In this document: positions 1-8,379 of the stretch, one piece after another
Numbering within the stretch: position 1 is the stretch's first letter
Layout of the letters: every line of letters begins with the position of its first letter
Assembly: GCF_016428585.1 (NCBI RefSeq)
Contig: NZ_JAELVR010000006.1
Location: 124,001 to 188,000, forward strand
From: Sedimentitalea arenosa
GTDB taxonomy: Bacteria; Pseudomonadota; Alphaproteobacteria; Rhodobacterales; Rhodobacteraceae
DNA length: 64,000 bases
Direction: 5' to 3'
Translations under genes and position numbers: made by a program
Notes under the pieces: generated by a model
Databases searched by the model: none
The model's input: only the letters and a program-made list of their open reading frames with translations
What the model was told of the DNA's origin: nothing

Positions 1-367
1 GGCTCGAGGACATCTGCCTCGCCTGGTCGAACATCTTGAGGTTGGCTTCGTAGCTGCGTTGCGCTTCGCGCGCGTCGGCGATCTCGATCATCAGGTCGAC
101 GTTCGAGCCTTCGTAGTGCCCGGTGTCGTCGGCCAGAGGGTGGGAGGGGTCGTAGATCCGGTCGAGATCGCTCCGGTCGAGCTGAACCCGACCGACCGAA
201 ACCTCGCGCGAGGCGTCAAGCCCGCGCGCTGCCTCGAAGGACACCGATTTGCGGCGATAGCCCGGCGTATCGGCGTTCGAGATATTCTCGGACACGTGGC
301 GCAACCGTTGCGCCTGGGCTTTCAGCGCGCTCGCGGACACGGCGAGGGAGTTTGAAAAATCGCTCAT
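1..367 (-). CDS. flgC: Flagellar basal-body rod protein FlgC (3' end missing)
   Basis: FlgC is a proximal rod subunit of the flagellar basal body, exported by the flagellar type III apparatus into the periplasm. The visible 122 residues carry the rod-protein signature NISNADTPGYRRK (about residues 28-40) and the C-terminal coiled-coil region of rod proteins (EAQRSYEANLKMF). FlgC proteins are usually about 130-140 residues, so only a short C-terminus is lost beyond the left edge. The ATG at 367 lies 11 nt after the flgB stop. A nearby ATG at 372 runs into a stop after one codon and is excluded. The order flgB-flgC on the minus strand, divergent from fliI, suggests a flagellar operon continuing to the left. 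Confidence 0.93.
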   Translation of the reverse strand, partial: MSDFSNSLAVSASALKAQAQRLRHVSENISNADTPGYRRKSVSFEAARGLDASREVSVGRVQLDRSDLDRIYDPSHPLADDTGHYEGSNVDLMIEIADAREAQRSYEANLKMFDQARQMSSS

Positions 368-378
368 CTCATGCGCCC

Positions 379-762
379 TCAGGTCCGACCGAGACTGGTG
401 CGCAGGATGTTCAGCGACGACTTGTAGATCGCGATCGCCCGGTCGTGCTGCCGCTTCGTCTCGACGCCCTTCAGGATTTCCAGTTCGACGGAAACCGAGT
501 TCCCGTTCGGATCGGTCTGCGCATCCGTAGTGAAGCTCTGCCACCCGCCGGCCCCGGCCGCACCATCCAGGTGGCCGGCGCGGCTGGCGCGCATTCCGCT
601 CGTCCGGTCGCCTTGGACCACGTCGGCGAAAGCGGTTATGTCCTGCGCCTTGTAACCCGGCGTATCGGCGTTCGCGATATTCTGCGAGACGACCGCCTGC
701 CGGTGTCCTGCATGTGTTGCCATGGCGTGCGCCACGTTAAAGACGTTCAATCCTTGGAACAT
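379..762 (-). CDS. flgB: Flagellar basal-body rod protein FlgB
   Basis: A proximal rod component acting with FlgC. The 127-residue product has the rod signature QNIANADTPGYKAQD at about residues 27-41 and a helical C-terminus (VETKRQHDRAIAIYKSSL). Its length matches the family. The start at 762 is preferred over an in-frame ATG at 789 because GGGAGAAG sits just upstream of 762 and because the protein then begins with the usual short helix (MFQGLNVFNVAHAM). It is the first gene of the minus-strand run flgB-flgC. The upstream divergent gap to fliI holds a CtrA-like motif. Confidence 0.94.
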   Translation of the reverse strand: MFQGLNVFNVAHAMATHAGHRQAVVSQNIANADTPGYKAQDITAFADVVQGDRTSGMRASRAGHLDGAAGAGGWQSFTTDAQTDPNGNSVSVELEILKGVETKRQHDRAIAIYKSSLNILRTSLGRT

Positions 763-785
763 CGGGGCTTCTCCCTCGATCGATT

Positions 786-800
786 TCAATCAAGGCTTAA
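786..800 (-). promoter_or_regulatory. CtrA-like motif between flgB and fliI
   Basis: Read on the minus strand the sequence is TTAA-N7-TTGA, one mismatch from the TTAA-N7-TTAA box recognised by the alphaproteobacterial regulator CtrA, which controls motility genes in many relatives. It lies 24 nt upstream of the flgB start and 52 nt upstream of fliI. Binding is not shown. A near-match to an 8-base box can occur by chance. Confidence 0.35.
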
Positions 801-851
801 CCCCGATTCGTTTAGAAACAGTTGTCAGCGAACAAAAGGAGATCGCAGGGC

Positions 852-2195
852 ATGACGGCTGATTTCAGAACGCTGGCGCAAGAGATCGCGACCGCCCGGC
901 TGGCCCGGCCGATGGGGCGCGTGGTCGGTATACAGGGGGGCGCGGTACAGATATCCGGCCTCGCGGACAGCGCCCATATCGGCGACCACCTGATCCTCAA
1001 GCGCGATCCCGGCACGCCGCTCAAGGGCGAGGTTCTGCAGATCGAGCGCGATATCGTGCACATGTTGCCCGATTCCGCCCCGGATGGTGTCGCGATCGGC
1101 GACCGGGCGGTTCTGCTCGAAATCGAAGGATTCGCCGCCGGGGACCACTGGATCGGCCGCGTGATCGACCCTTATGGCCGGCCGCTCGACGGCCAGCCCC
1201 TGATGCGTGGTGGTGTATCGCGCGACCTCATGTCGGCTCCACCCCCGGCCGTGGCACGCCGCCCGCTCGGAACGCGGGTGGAAACCGGCCTGTCGGTGCT
1301 CAACACGGTGCTGCCCATCGTCGAGGGGCAGCGCGTCGGCCTGTTCGCCGGTTCGGGTGTCGGCAAGTCCCGCCTGCTGGCCGATCTCGCGCGCAACATG
1401 CAGGCCGACGTCGTGGTCATCGCGCTGATCGGCGAGCGGGGCCGCGAGGTCAACGATTTCGTCGACCGCGTTCTGGGACCGGAGGGCATGAAACGGGCCG
1501 TCGTCGTCGCCGCGACCTCGGACCAGTCCGCCCTGACACGGCGTCGCTGCGCCTGGGCGGCGATGACCGTCGCCGAGCATTTCCGCGACCAGGGCCGCAA
1601 CGTGCTCTTTCTGGCGGACTCTGTCACACGGTTTGCCGAGGCGCATCGCGAGATTGCCGTGTCCAGTGGCGAAGCGCCAGCCCTGCGCGGCTTCCCGCCC
1701 TCGGTCACGCCCCTGATCACCGCGCTCTGCGAACGGGCCGGTCCCGGAACCGCGGGGCAGGGCTTCATCACCGCCGTGTTCAGCGTGCTGGTCGCCGGCT
1801 CGGACATGGACGAGCCGATCGCCGACATCCTGCGCGGGGTGCTCGACGGACATATCGTGCTGGACCGGTCGATCGCGGAACGCGGACGATTCCCCGCGAT
1901 CGACGTGGGCCGCTCGGTCTCCCGCTCACTCCCGGATGCCGCCAGCGACGCCGAGAACGAACTGATCCTGTCGGTGCGCAAGATGCTCGGCGCCTACGAG
2001 CAATCCGCGGTCATGATCACGGCCGGGCTCTATGCCGAAGGCGCCGATCCGGTGCTGGACCAGGCGGTCAAGCTCTGGCCCGAGCTTGACGCCTTCTTCG
2101 CCAAGCCCGATCCCTCGGGCATCCGCAACAGCTTTGACAGGCTGGGCCTCATCCTGCGGCGGGCACAGGCTCCGGCGAGCCTGCGCGCCAGGTAG
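852..2195 (+). CDS. fliI: Flagellum-specific ATPase FliI
   Basis: FliI is the hexameric ATPase of the flagellar type III export apparatus at the inner-membrane base, where it helps unload export substrates from chaperones. The 447-residue product has the F1-beta-like fold: an N-terminal beta-barrel region (about 20-95), Walker A GSGVGKS near 167-173, Walker B VLFLADS near 251-257, and the GERGREVNDF segment typical of the FliI/YscN family. The ATG at 852 is chosen over one at 822 because AAGGAG at about 836-841 is correctly spaced. It is transcribed divergently from flgB-flgC. No fliH or fliJ gene follows; the next gene is a convergent acyl-CoA dehydrogenase. Confidence 0.95.
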   Translation: MTADFRTLAQEIATARLARPMGRVVGIQGGAVQISGLADSAHIGDHLILKRDPGTPLKGEVLQIERDIVHMLPDSAPDGVAIGDRAVLLEIEGFAAGDHWIGRVIDPYGRPLDGQPLMRGGVSRDLMSAPPPAVARRPLGTRVETGLSVLNTVLPIVEGQRVGLFAGSGVGKSRLLADLARNMQADVVVIALIGERGREVNDFVDRVLGPEGMKRAVVVAATSDQSALTRRRCAWAAMTVAEHFRDQGRNVLFLADSVTRFAEAHREIAVSSGEAPALRGFPPSVTPLITALCERAGPGTAGQGFITAVFSVLVAGSDMDEPIADILRGVLDGHIVLDRSIAERGRFPAIDVGRSVSRSLPDAASDAENELILSVRKMLGAYEQSAVMITAGLYAEGADPVLDQAVKLWPELDAFFAKPDPSGIRNSFDRLGLILRRAQAPASLRAR

Positions 2196-2204
2196 CGTTC
2201 CGGA

Positions 2205-3941
2205 TCAGAACCAGTCAGCGGCCATGTCAAAGGCGCTCTGGTCGTTGTCCATCAGGATTTCGGCCCAATGCTCCGTGCGCACCAGTTCACGCCGATAGAA
2301 GTAGCGGGCGGCCTGATGCTTGCCGCGCAGGAAATCGCTGTCGCCGTCCCGCGCCGCGACACTTCGCGCCGCTTCGGTGATCCGCAGCCACATCCAGCCC
2401 ATGACCACGTGGCCGAAACAGTCCAGATAGAGGGTCGCGTTGGCCAGACCCCGCTCCGGATCAGACTGGACAGCCTGCGCGAGATGCGCCGTCACGCGCG
2501 CCAGACGCTCGAGCGCCTGACCAAGCGGTGCCGCAAGCTCCGAGTCCGCGGCCGCCTCGATATCTGCGCGAATCACCGCGGACAGTTCCCGCAGTCCGGC
2601 GCCGCCATCGATCAGAACCTTGCGCCCCAACAGGTCCAATCCCTGGATCCCGTGGGTGCCCTCGTGAATCGGGTTCAGCCGGTTGTCGCGGTAATAGCGC
2701 TCGACCGGATAGTCCCGCGTGTATCCCGCACCGCCCAGCACCTGGATGGCGTGTTTGTTGGCCTCCAGACAAAACTCGGAAGGCCAGGACTTGGCGATCG
2801 GCGTCAACAGCCCCAGCACCGCCGCGGCCGAGGCATCCCCAGCGCGCTCGCGGTCCACCAGTGTCGCGCAGAGCAGCGCCAGCGCCAGCGCCGGTTCGAC
2901 ACTGGCCTTTTGCGCCAGAAGCAGGCGGCGCACATCGGCATGATCGACGATCGGCACCTGCGCCGTGGTCGGGTCCTTCGCCCCCGGCGCGCGGCCCTGC
3001 GGCCGCTCGCGCGCATAGGCGAGCGAGGATTGATAGCCCGCCTGCCCCAGCGCCGTCGCGCCCATCCCGACGCCGATCCGCGCCTCGTTCATCATCTGGA
3101 ACATATAGCCCAGCCCCCTGTGCGGCTCGCCCAGCAACTCGCCCACGCAATCGCCCGCATCGCCGAAATTCAGCGCGCAGTTCGTCGTCGCACGGTATCC
3201 CATCTTGTGGTTCAACCCGGCCAGCGTCACGTCGTTGCTGCTGCCGTCCTCGCGTTTCTTCGGCACGATGAACAGCGAGATTCCCTTCACGCCCGGAGGC
3301 CCGCCGGGGATCTTGGCCAGCACCAGGTGGACGATGTTTTCGCTCAGCTCGTGATCGCCACCCGAGATCCACATCTTGCGACCGCTGATCCGGTACCGGC
3401 CATCCTCCATCGGCTCGGCGCGCGTGGTGATGTCCGACAGCGACGACCCCGCCTGCGGCTCGCTCAGACACATGGTGCCGAAGAACCGCCCTTCGACCAT
3501 CGGCGCCAGGTAGCGCCGCTTCTGTTCCTCGGTGCCGAAACTCTGGATCAACCGGCCCGCGCCTACGGTCAGAAGGCCATAGCCCGCAAGCGACACGTTG
3601 GAGGCCGCAAAGATGAACGCCGCCGCCTGGTGCACCGTTTCGGGCAGGCCCATCCCGCCATGCGCGGGGTCGAACCCGGCCGCAATGAACCCGGCCTGAA
3701 CGAAAGCATCGACCGCCGGCTTGACCGGCGCGGGCAGCACCGCGCGCTTGTCGACGAAGCGCGGCTCCTCCTCGTCGATCTGGCGCCCCACCGGCAGGAA
3801 GTAATCCGTGGCGATCTGGTCCGCGGTGTCGAGAATTCCTTCCACCGCCTCACGGTCGAGATCTTCCGAAGCGATCACCTCGTCCAGCCGGGCGACCTCC
3901 CACAGCTGGAACAGCAGATCCTGTCGGTCATACGCGCGCAT
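2205..3941 (-). CDS. Acyl-CoA dehydrogenase with C-terminal extension (FadE/DmdC-like)
   Basis: A flavoprotein that dehydrogenates an acyl-CoA at the alpha-beta position in the cytoplasm. The 578-residue product has the FAD/acyl-CoA segment TMCLSEPQAGSS at about 156-167, the FAD-loop region QVLGGAGYTRDYPVERYYRD, and the family EGTHGIQ motif. It is longer than classic 380-residue dehydrogenases because of a C-terminal extension, as in the roseobacter enzymes that include the methylmercaptopropionyl-CoA dehydrogenase DmdC. Substrate cannot be told from sequence, since genomes of this group carry several paralogues. The start at 3941 follows GAGGCCCGG and is preferred over longer readings that would run through the rnd gene on the other strand. 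It is convergent with fliI, with a 9-nt gap. Confidence 0.9.
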   Translation of the reverse strand: MRAYDRQDLLFQLWEVARLDEVIASEDLDREAVEGILDTADQIATDYFLPVGRQIDEEEPRFVDKRAVLPAPVKPAVDAFVQAGFIAAGFDPAHGGMGLPETVHQAAAFIFAASNVSLAGYGLLTVGAGRLIQSFGTEEQKRRYLAPMVEGRFFGTMCLSEPQAGSSLSDITTRAEPMEDGRYRISGRKMWISGGDHELSENIVHLVLAKIPGGPPGVKGISLFIVPKKREDGSSNDVTLAGLNHKMGYRATTNCALNFGDAGDCVGELLGEPHRGLGYMFQMMNEARIGVGMGATALGQAGYQSSLAYARERPQGRAPGAKDPTTAQVPIVDHADVRRLLLAQKASVEPALALALLCATLVDRERAGDASAAAVLGLLTPIAKSWPSEFCLEANKHAIQVLGGAGYTRDYPVERYYRDNRLNPIHEGTHGIQGLDLLGRKVLIDGGAGLRELSAVIRADIEAAADSELAAPLGQALERLARVTAHLAQAVQSDPERGLANATLYLDCFGHVVMGWMWLRITEAARSVAARDGDSDFLRGKHQAARYFYRRELVRTEHWAEILMDNDQSAFDMAADWF

Positions 3942-4091
3942 CCGGGCCTCCTTCAAAGGTTTCGGAGAGTGTAGCCCGCTGTCCCGCCTCGGGGCCAGTT
4001 GTCGCCGTTCGTGACGCTGCGGCAGTTGAGTTTGCCCGGCAAAGCGCCTATCTCGGCCCAATCGCACGCGGCGCATCCAAAGGACGACACA

Positions 4092-4706
4092 TTGGCCAAT
4101 CATCTCTATCAGAACGATCTGCCCGACGGGCTGGACCTCGGGCCTGTGGTCGCCATCGACTGCGAAACCATGGGACTGAATCCGCATCGCGACCGGCTCT
4201 GCGTGATCCAGATGTCCGGCGGCGACGGCGAGGCGCATGTGGTCCAGGTGGAAAAGGGCCAGCGCAGCGCCCCCAACATCACCGCGATGCTGGAAAATCC
4301 CGACGTGCTGAAGCTGTTTCACTTCGGCCGGTTCGACATCGCCGTGATGTACCACGCTTTCGGCGCACTGGCCGCGCCGGTCTATTGCACCAAGATCGCC
4401 AGCCGCCTCGTGCGCACCTATACCGACCGGCACGGGCTCAAGAACCTGACCCAGGAACTGATCGGCGTCGACATCAGCAAGCAGCAGCAGATGAGCGATT
4501 GGGGCGCCGAGACGCTCACCGACGCACAGATCGACTATGCCGCCTCCGACGTGCTCTACCTGCACAGGTTACGCGACGAACTCGACGCGCGGCTGAAGCG
4601 CGAAGGACGCACCGATATCGCGCAGTCCTGTTTCGATTTCCTTCCCACCCGGGCGCGGCTCGACCTCGCCGGCTGGCCGGAAACCGACATCTTCGCGCAT
4701 TCATGA
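4092..4706 (+). CDS. rnd: Ribonuclease D, catalytic domain only
   Basis: A 3'-5' exoribonuclease of the DEDDy family that trims tRNA and other RNA 3' ends. The 204-residue product has motif I with D23 and E25 (AIDCETMGL), motif II around HFGRFDIAVM, and motif III DYAASDVLYL with the Y-x3-D arrangement. E. coli RNase D is about 375 residues and carries C-terminal HRDC domains; those are absent here, as is common for short alphaproteobacterial homologues. I choose the TTG at 4092 because AAAGGA is spaced 7 nt upstream and the conserved part begins right there; an in-frame ATG at 3999 would add 31 unlikely residues. The gene overlaps kdsD by ATGA (4703-4706), so they are translationally coupled. 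Confidence 0.9.
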   Translation: MANHLYQNDLPDGLDLGPVVAIDCETMGLNPHRDRLCVIQMSGGDGEAHVVQVEKGQRSAPNITAMLENPDVLKLFHFGRFDIAVMYHAFGALAAPVYCTKIASRLVRTYTDRHGLKNLTQELIGVDISKQQQMSDWGAETLTDAQIDYAASDVLYLHRLRDELDARLKREGRTDIAQSCFDFLPTRARLDLAGWPETDIFAHS

Positions 4707-5671
4707 CCAGCAGCTTCCAGAACACGGGCCGCCGGGTCGTCGGCATCGAGGCCCACGCGCTCACCCTGCTCGAACAGAGCCTCGACGACAGCTTCGACCG
4801 CGCGGTCGAACTTCTGCTCAATGCGACCGGCCGGGTGATCGTCAGCGGCATGGGCAAATCCGGCCACATCGCGCGCAAGATGGCCGCGACCTTCGCCAGC
4901 ACCGGCACGCCCGCGCATTTCGTGCACCCGGCCGAGGCCAGCCACGGCGATCTCGGGATGATGGCGCAGGGCGACGTGGTCCTGGTCCTGTCCAACTCGG
5001 GCGAGACGCCGGAACTGGCCGACCTGGTCGCCTATACCCGTCGGTTCGGAATCCCGCTGATCGGCGTCGCCGCGCGGGCGGAATCGACCCTGCTGCGGCA
5101 GTCGGACGTGGCGCTTCTCCTGCCCCGCGCCGAGGAAGCCTGCGGCACCGGCATCGTGCCAACCACTTCGACCACGATGACCCTGGCGCTTGGCGACGCG
5201 TTGGCCGTGGCGCTGATGGAACACCGCGCATTCACCCCCGAAAACTTCCGCGAGTTCCACCCCGGCGGCAAGCTGGGCGCGCGCTTGTCCAAGGTGCGCG
5301 ATCTCATGCACACCGGGGATGCGTTGCCGCTGGTCGACGCAGATACGCCAATGTCCGACACGTTGATCGAAATCAGTCAGAAAGGGTTCGGCGTGGCAGG
5401 CGTTCGCGACAGCGACGGAAACCTTGCCGGAATCATCACGGACGGTGATTTGCGGCGCAAGATGGACGGGCTTCTGTCCAACGACGCCGGAGCCGTCATG
5501 ACGCCTGGCCCCCGCACTATCGGACCGGACGCTCTGGCCGAAGAGGCGGTAGCCCTGATGACCATGCCCACGCCAAGGATCACCTGCCTCTTCGTGGTCG
5601 ACCCGGACGGGCCGGCCAAACCGCTCGGTCTGCTGCATATCCACGACTGCCTGCGGGCCGGTCTGGGCTGA
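4703..5671 (+). CDS. kdsD: Arabinose-5-phosphate isomerase KdsD/KpsF
   Basis: Converts ribulose 5-phosphate to arabinose 5-phosphate, the first committed step of Kdo synthesis for LPS or capsule. The 322-residue product has an N-terminal SIS domain with GMGKSGHIARK and the EASHGDLGMM segment, followed by two CBS domains (about 200-322) ending in the LGLLHIHDCLR motif of the KpsF/GutQ family. It overlaps rnd by four bases and precedes lptC, lptA and lptB. That order, common in Proteobacteria, links Kdo supply to LPS export. A second Kdo-pathway gene, kdsB, lies at 16385-17185. Confidence 0.94.
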   Translation: MTSSFQNTGRRVVGIEAHALTLLEQSLDDSFDRAVELLLNATGRVIVSGMGKSGHIARKMAATFASTGTPAHFVHPAEASHGDLGMMAQGDVVLVLSNSGETPELADLVAYTRRFGIPLIGVAARAESTLLRQSDVALLLPRAEEACGTGIVPTTSTTMTLALGDALAVALMEHRAFTPENFREFHPGGKLGARLSKVRDLMHTGDALPLVDADTPMSDTLIEISQKGFGVAGVRDSDGNLAGIITDGDLRRKMDGLLSNDAGAVMTPGPRTIGPDALAEEAVALMTMPTPRITCLFVVDPDGPAKPLGLLHIHDCLRAGLG

Positions 5672-5683
5672 TCAGGGCGCGGC

Positions 5684-6286
5684 GTGGACCGGTATTCCCG
5701 CACCGTCGCCTTTCTCAAGGTGCTGCTGCCGTTGCTGGCGCTGGCGATCCTCGCGACCGTGTTCCTTCTGTCGCGCACCGACGGGCCGAACGCGAACATC
5801 CCCTTCGCCGAAGGTGACATCACCGAACGGGTGCGCGATCAGCGGATCACCCGCCCGTTCTTTTCCGGCGTCACCGACAAGGGCGAGGAGATCACCGTCG
5901 ACGCCGATGCCGCCCGTCCGGGCACCGCAGACAGGCCCGGCGGCGCCGACAACATCCGGGCCACGATCAAGATGACCGGCGGCACGAGCATACTGCTGGA
6001 ATCCGACTCCGGCGCGATCGACCCGACCGGTGATGTCGTGATGCTGACAGGCGACGTCCGGATCACCAGCTCGACCGGACTGCACGTGCAGACCGAGGCG
6101 CTGAACGCCGCGCTCAGCGGCGTGCGCGCCGACACACCGGGCCGCGTCACCGGCACCGGGCCGATGGGCCGTTTCACCGCGGGACGGATGGAGATCGGCG
6201 CAAAAAGCGATGAGGAGGATGTGCACATGCTTTTCAAGGACGGCGTCAACCTGATATACGAACCCCAAAAGTTGAAAGACAATTAG
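5684..6286 (+). CDS. lptC: LPS export periplasmic bridge protein LptC
   Basis: LptC is a bitopic inner-membrane protein that receives LPS from LptB2FG and passes it to LptA. The 200-residue product has one N-terminal membrane segment (about residues 10-30, LLPLLALAILATVFLL) and a beta-rich periplasmic domain. The GTG at 5684 is the start because the membrane anchor begins immediately after it. The stop codon overlaps the lptA GTG by one base. The sequence of this family diverges quickly, so the call rests on topology, length and position between kdsD and lptA. Confidence 0.88.
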   Translation: MDRYSRTVAFLKVLLPLLALAILATVFLLSRTDGPNANIPFAEGDITERVRDQRITRPFFSGVTDKGEEITVDADAARPGTADRPGGADNIRATIKMTGGTSILLESDSGAIDPTGDVVMLTGDVRITSSTGLHVQTEALNAALSGVRADTPGRVTGTGPMGRFTAGRMEIGAKSDEEDVHMLFKDGVNLIYEPQKLKDN

Positions 6287-6774
6287 TGTTCCGGATTGCC
6301 GTTCTCGTTTTTCTCGTGGTCCTCTGGCCGGGTGTCGCTGCGGCGCAGGGCACTCAGGTTGCGTTCGGCGCGATCAAGGCAGACCCGACGCTGCCCGTCG
6401 AAGTCACCTCCGACACGCTCGACGTGAACCAGACCGACGGCTCGGCCGTGTTCAAGGGTAACGTCCTGATCGGACAGGGTGAAATGCGCATGTCCGCGCA
6501 ACGTGTGCTGGTGATCTACAACCAGGAGCGCGGCGGCATCCAGCGCCTGCAGGCCACCGGCGACGTGGTGCTGGTCAGCGGCCCGGACGCGGCCGAGGCG
6601 GACCGCGCCGACTACAGCATCGACACCGGCGTGATCGTGATGACGGGCGACGTGCTGCTGACCCAGGGCCGCAACGCGCTCACCTCCGACGAGATGACGG
6701 TCAACCTGACCACCGGCACCGCCAATATGGTGGGCCGCGTCAAGACAATCCTGCAGCCGGACGAAGACAATTGA
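6286..6774 (+). CDS. lptA: LPS transport periplasmic protein LptA
   Basis: A periplasmic beta-jellyroll protein that oligomerises into the bridge carrying LPS to the outer membrane. The 162-residue product has a signal peptide cleaved near residue 20 (GVAAA-Q) and one OstA-type domain with the VTSDTLDVNQTDGSAVFKGN region characteristic of LptA. It starts with GTG at 6286, sharing a base with the lptC stop, and its TGA overlaps the lptB start, indicating tight translational coupling across lptC-lptA-lptB. Confidence 0.92.
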   Translation: MFRIAVLVFLVVLWPGVAAAQGTQVAFGAIKADPTLPVEVTSDTLDVNQTDGSAVFKGNVLIGQGEMRMSAQRVLVIYNQERGGIQRLQATGDVVLVSGPDAAEADRADYSIDTGVIVMTGDVLLTQGRNALTSDEMTVNLTTGTANMVGRVKTILQPDEDN

Positions 6775-7529
6775 GCGGCCCCGACCTCAGCGTCACCGAG
6801 GGCTCTCCGGGCCTCAGGATCGAGCGCCTGCGCAAGTCCTATCGCAAACGCCTGGTGATCCGCGACGTGTCGATGTCGCTCGACCGCAGCGAGGTCGTCG
6901 CCCTGCTCGGCCCGAACGGATCGGGCAAGACCACGACCTTCTACGCGATCGCCGGGTTGGTGTTTCCCGAGGCCGGAAAGGTCACGATCGACGGGCAGAA
7001 CGCCACCGCGCTGCCGATGTATCGCCGGGCGCGCATGGGCATCGGCTACCTGCCGCAGGAGATGTCGATCTTCCGCGGCCTGAGTGTCGAGGACAACATC
7101 TCGGCCGTGCTCGACATCTCGCAGAGCGACCACCACAAGCGGCGCGAACGACTCGAGGAACTGCTGTCGGATTTCTCGATCGAGCACCTCCGCCGGGCGC
7201 CGGCGCTGGCGTTGTCGGGTGGTGAGCGCCGCCGCGTCGAAATCGCCCGCTGCCTCGCCGCCGATCCGAAATACCTGCTGCTCGACGAACCCTTCGCCGG
7301 TGTCGACCCGATCTCGGTCGGCGATATCCGCCATCTCGTCGCCGACCTCAAGAAGCGCGGAATCGGCGTGCTGATCACCGATCACAACGTCCGCGAAACG
7401 CTGGAAATCGTCGATCGCGCCTATATCCTGCACGACGGTCAGGTGCTGATGTCGGGCACCCCCGCGGACGTGGTCGAGAACGAGAACGTGCGCCGCGTCT
7501 ACCTCGGCGAGAACTTCCGAATCTCCTGA
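6771..7529 (+). CDS. lptB: LPS export ABC transporter ATPase LptB
   Basis: The cytoplasmic ATPase that powers LPS extraction by LptFG. The 252-residue product has Walker A GPNGSGKTT (47-55), the signature LSGGERRRVEIARCL, and Walker B YLLLDEPFAGVDP. The start is the TTG at 6771, inside the TTGA overlap with the lptA stop. The LptF and LptG permease genes are not in this window. In many Proteobacteria rpoN follows lptB; here 232 noncoding-looking bases lead directly to hpf. Confidence 0.95.
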   Translation: MSGPDLSVTEGSPGLRIERLRKSYRKRLVIRDVSMSLDRSEVVALLGPNGSGKTTTFYAIAGLVFPEAGKVTIDGQNATALPMYRRARMGIGYLPQEMSIFRGLSVEDNISAVLDISQSDHHKRRERLEELLSDFSIEHLRRAPALALSGGERRRVEIARCLAADPKYLLLDEPFAGVDPISVGDIRHLVADLKKRGIGVLITDHNVRETLEIVDRAYILHDGQVLMSGTPADVVENENVRRVYLGENFRIS

Positions 7530-7761
7530 AATCGAACCGGAAATCGCGCCCTAAGCGCGGGTTTTGATTGACTCTTACCCTGTCTGTCGCCTCAAATGGA
7601 GCCATGGCAAATGATCTGTCTGATGTGGTCTTGCGTCCGGTCGTCGATGAAGGCAAAGGCCGGTTTCATCGGGCGGATCGGCCAACCCCTCTCATCCGGT
7701 CCTGACCCGCGCCCGCAACACGCGCGCAGCCCGTTCGGATGATTAAAGCGAAGGAGACCAT
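7530..7761. other. Gap between lptB and hpf where rpoN usually lies
   Basis: No protein domain is recognisable here. The stretch holds a possible 33-codon reading frame at 7604-7705 (+) starting MANDLSDVV, with GGAG only 4 nt before its ATG, so it is probably not a standard gene. A TTGACT at 7568-7573 could be a -35 box, but no good -10 follows at 17 nt. AAGGAG at about 7751-7756 is the hpf ribosome-binding site. Confidence 0.5.
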
Positions 7762-8325
7762 ATGCGTTATCAAATCAGCGGAAAACAGATCGATATCGGC
7801 GAAGCGCTGCAAACGCACGTCAAGACCGAACTCAGCGACGTCGTCCAGAAATATGCGGAACGTCCGACCGATGCGAACGTGATCTTTTCCCGCTCGGCCA
7901 GCGAATACGCCTGCGAGGCAACCATCCACCTGTCGACCGGTCTCACCGCCAATGCGCGCGCGCAGGCGCACGAGATCTATGCCGCCTTCGAGAAATGCGC
8001 CGACAAGCTGGAGAAGCAGCTGCGCCGCTACAAGCGCCGTCTCAAGGACCATCACAAGGACCGCTCCGAACCGGTTGAACTCTTCGGCGCGTCTTCCTAC
8101 ATCCTGGCATCGGAAGAAGTCGGAGAGGATGCCGAGCCGGACTCGCTGCAGCCCATCATCGTCGCCGAGATGGAAACCAAGATTCCCTCGCTGTCGGTGG
8201 GCGAGGCCGTGATGCAGATGGAACTGGCCGGCGCGCCGGTGCTGGTCTTCCGCAACGAGGCCAAACAGGGTCTGAACGTCGTGTACCGACGCGAAGACGG
8301 CAACATTGGGTGGATTGACCCCTAG
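7762..8325 (+). CDS. hpf: Long-form ribosome hibernation promoting factor
   Basis: Binds the 30S decoding region and dimerises 70S ribosomes into inactive 100S particles in slow growth. The 187-residue product has the RaiA/YfiA domain (about 1-105, with the basic helix KQLRRYKRRLKDHHK) plus a C-terminal dimerisation domain (about 130-187, MQMELAGAPVLVFRNE and the GxIGWIDP end). The second domain makes it the long form, unlike the short E. coli HPF. The start is well supported by GAAGGAG. The neighbour ptsN matches the classical hpf-ptsN pairing. Confidence 0.95.
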   Translation: MRYQISGKQIDIGEALQTHVKTELSDVVQKYAERPTDANVIFSRSASEYACEATIHLSTGLTANARAQAHEIYAAFEKCADKLEKQLRRYKRRLKDHHKDRSEPVELFGASSYILASEEVGEDAEPDSLQPIIVAEMETKIPSLSVGEAVMQMELAGAPVLVFRNEAKQGLNVVYRREDGNIGWIDP

Positions 8326-8379
8326 GCGTCGATGAATTACCCCGCGCCCGACACCAGCGACTAGTGGAGATTTCACGAT

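Noticed and set aside
3999-4091. An upstream ATG that would extend RNase D by 31 residues
   Set aside because: The extension has no similarity and no ribosome-binding site; TTG at 4092 has both.
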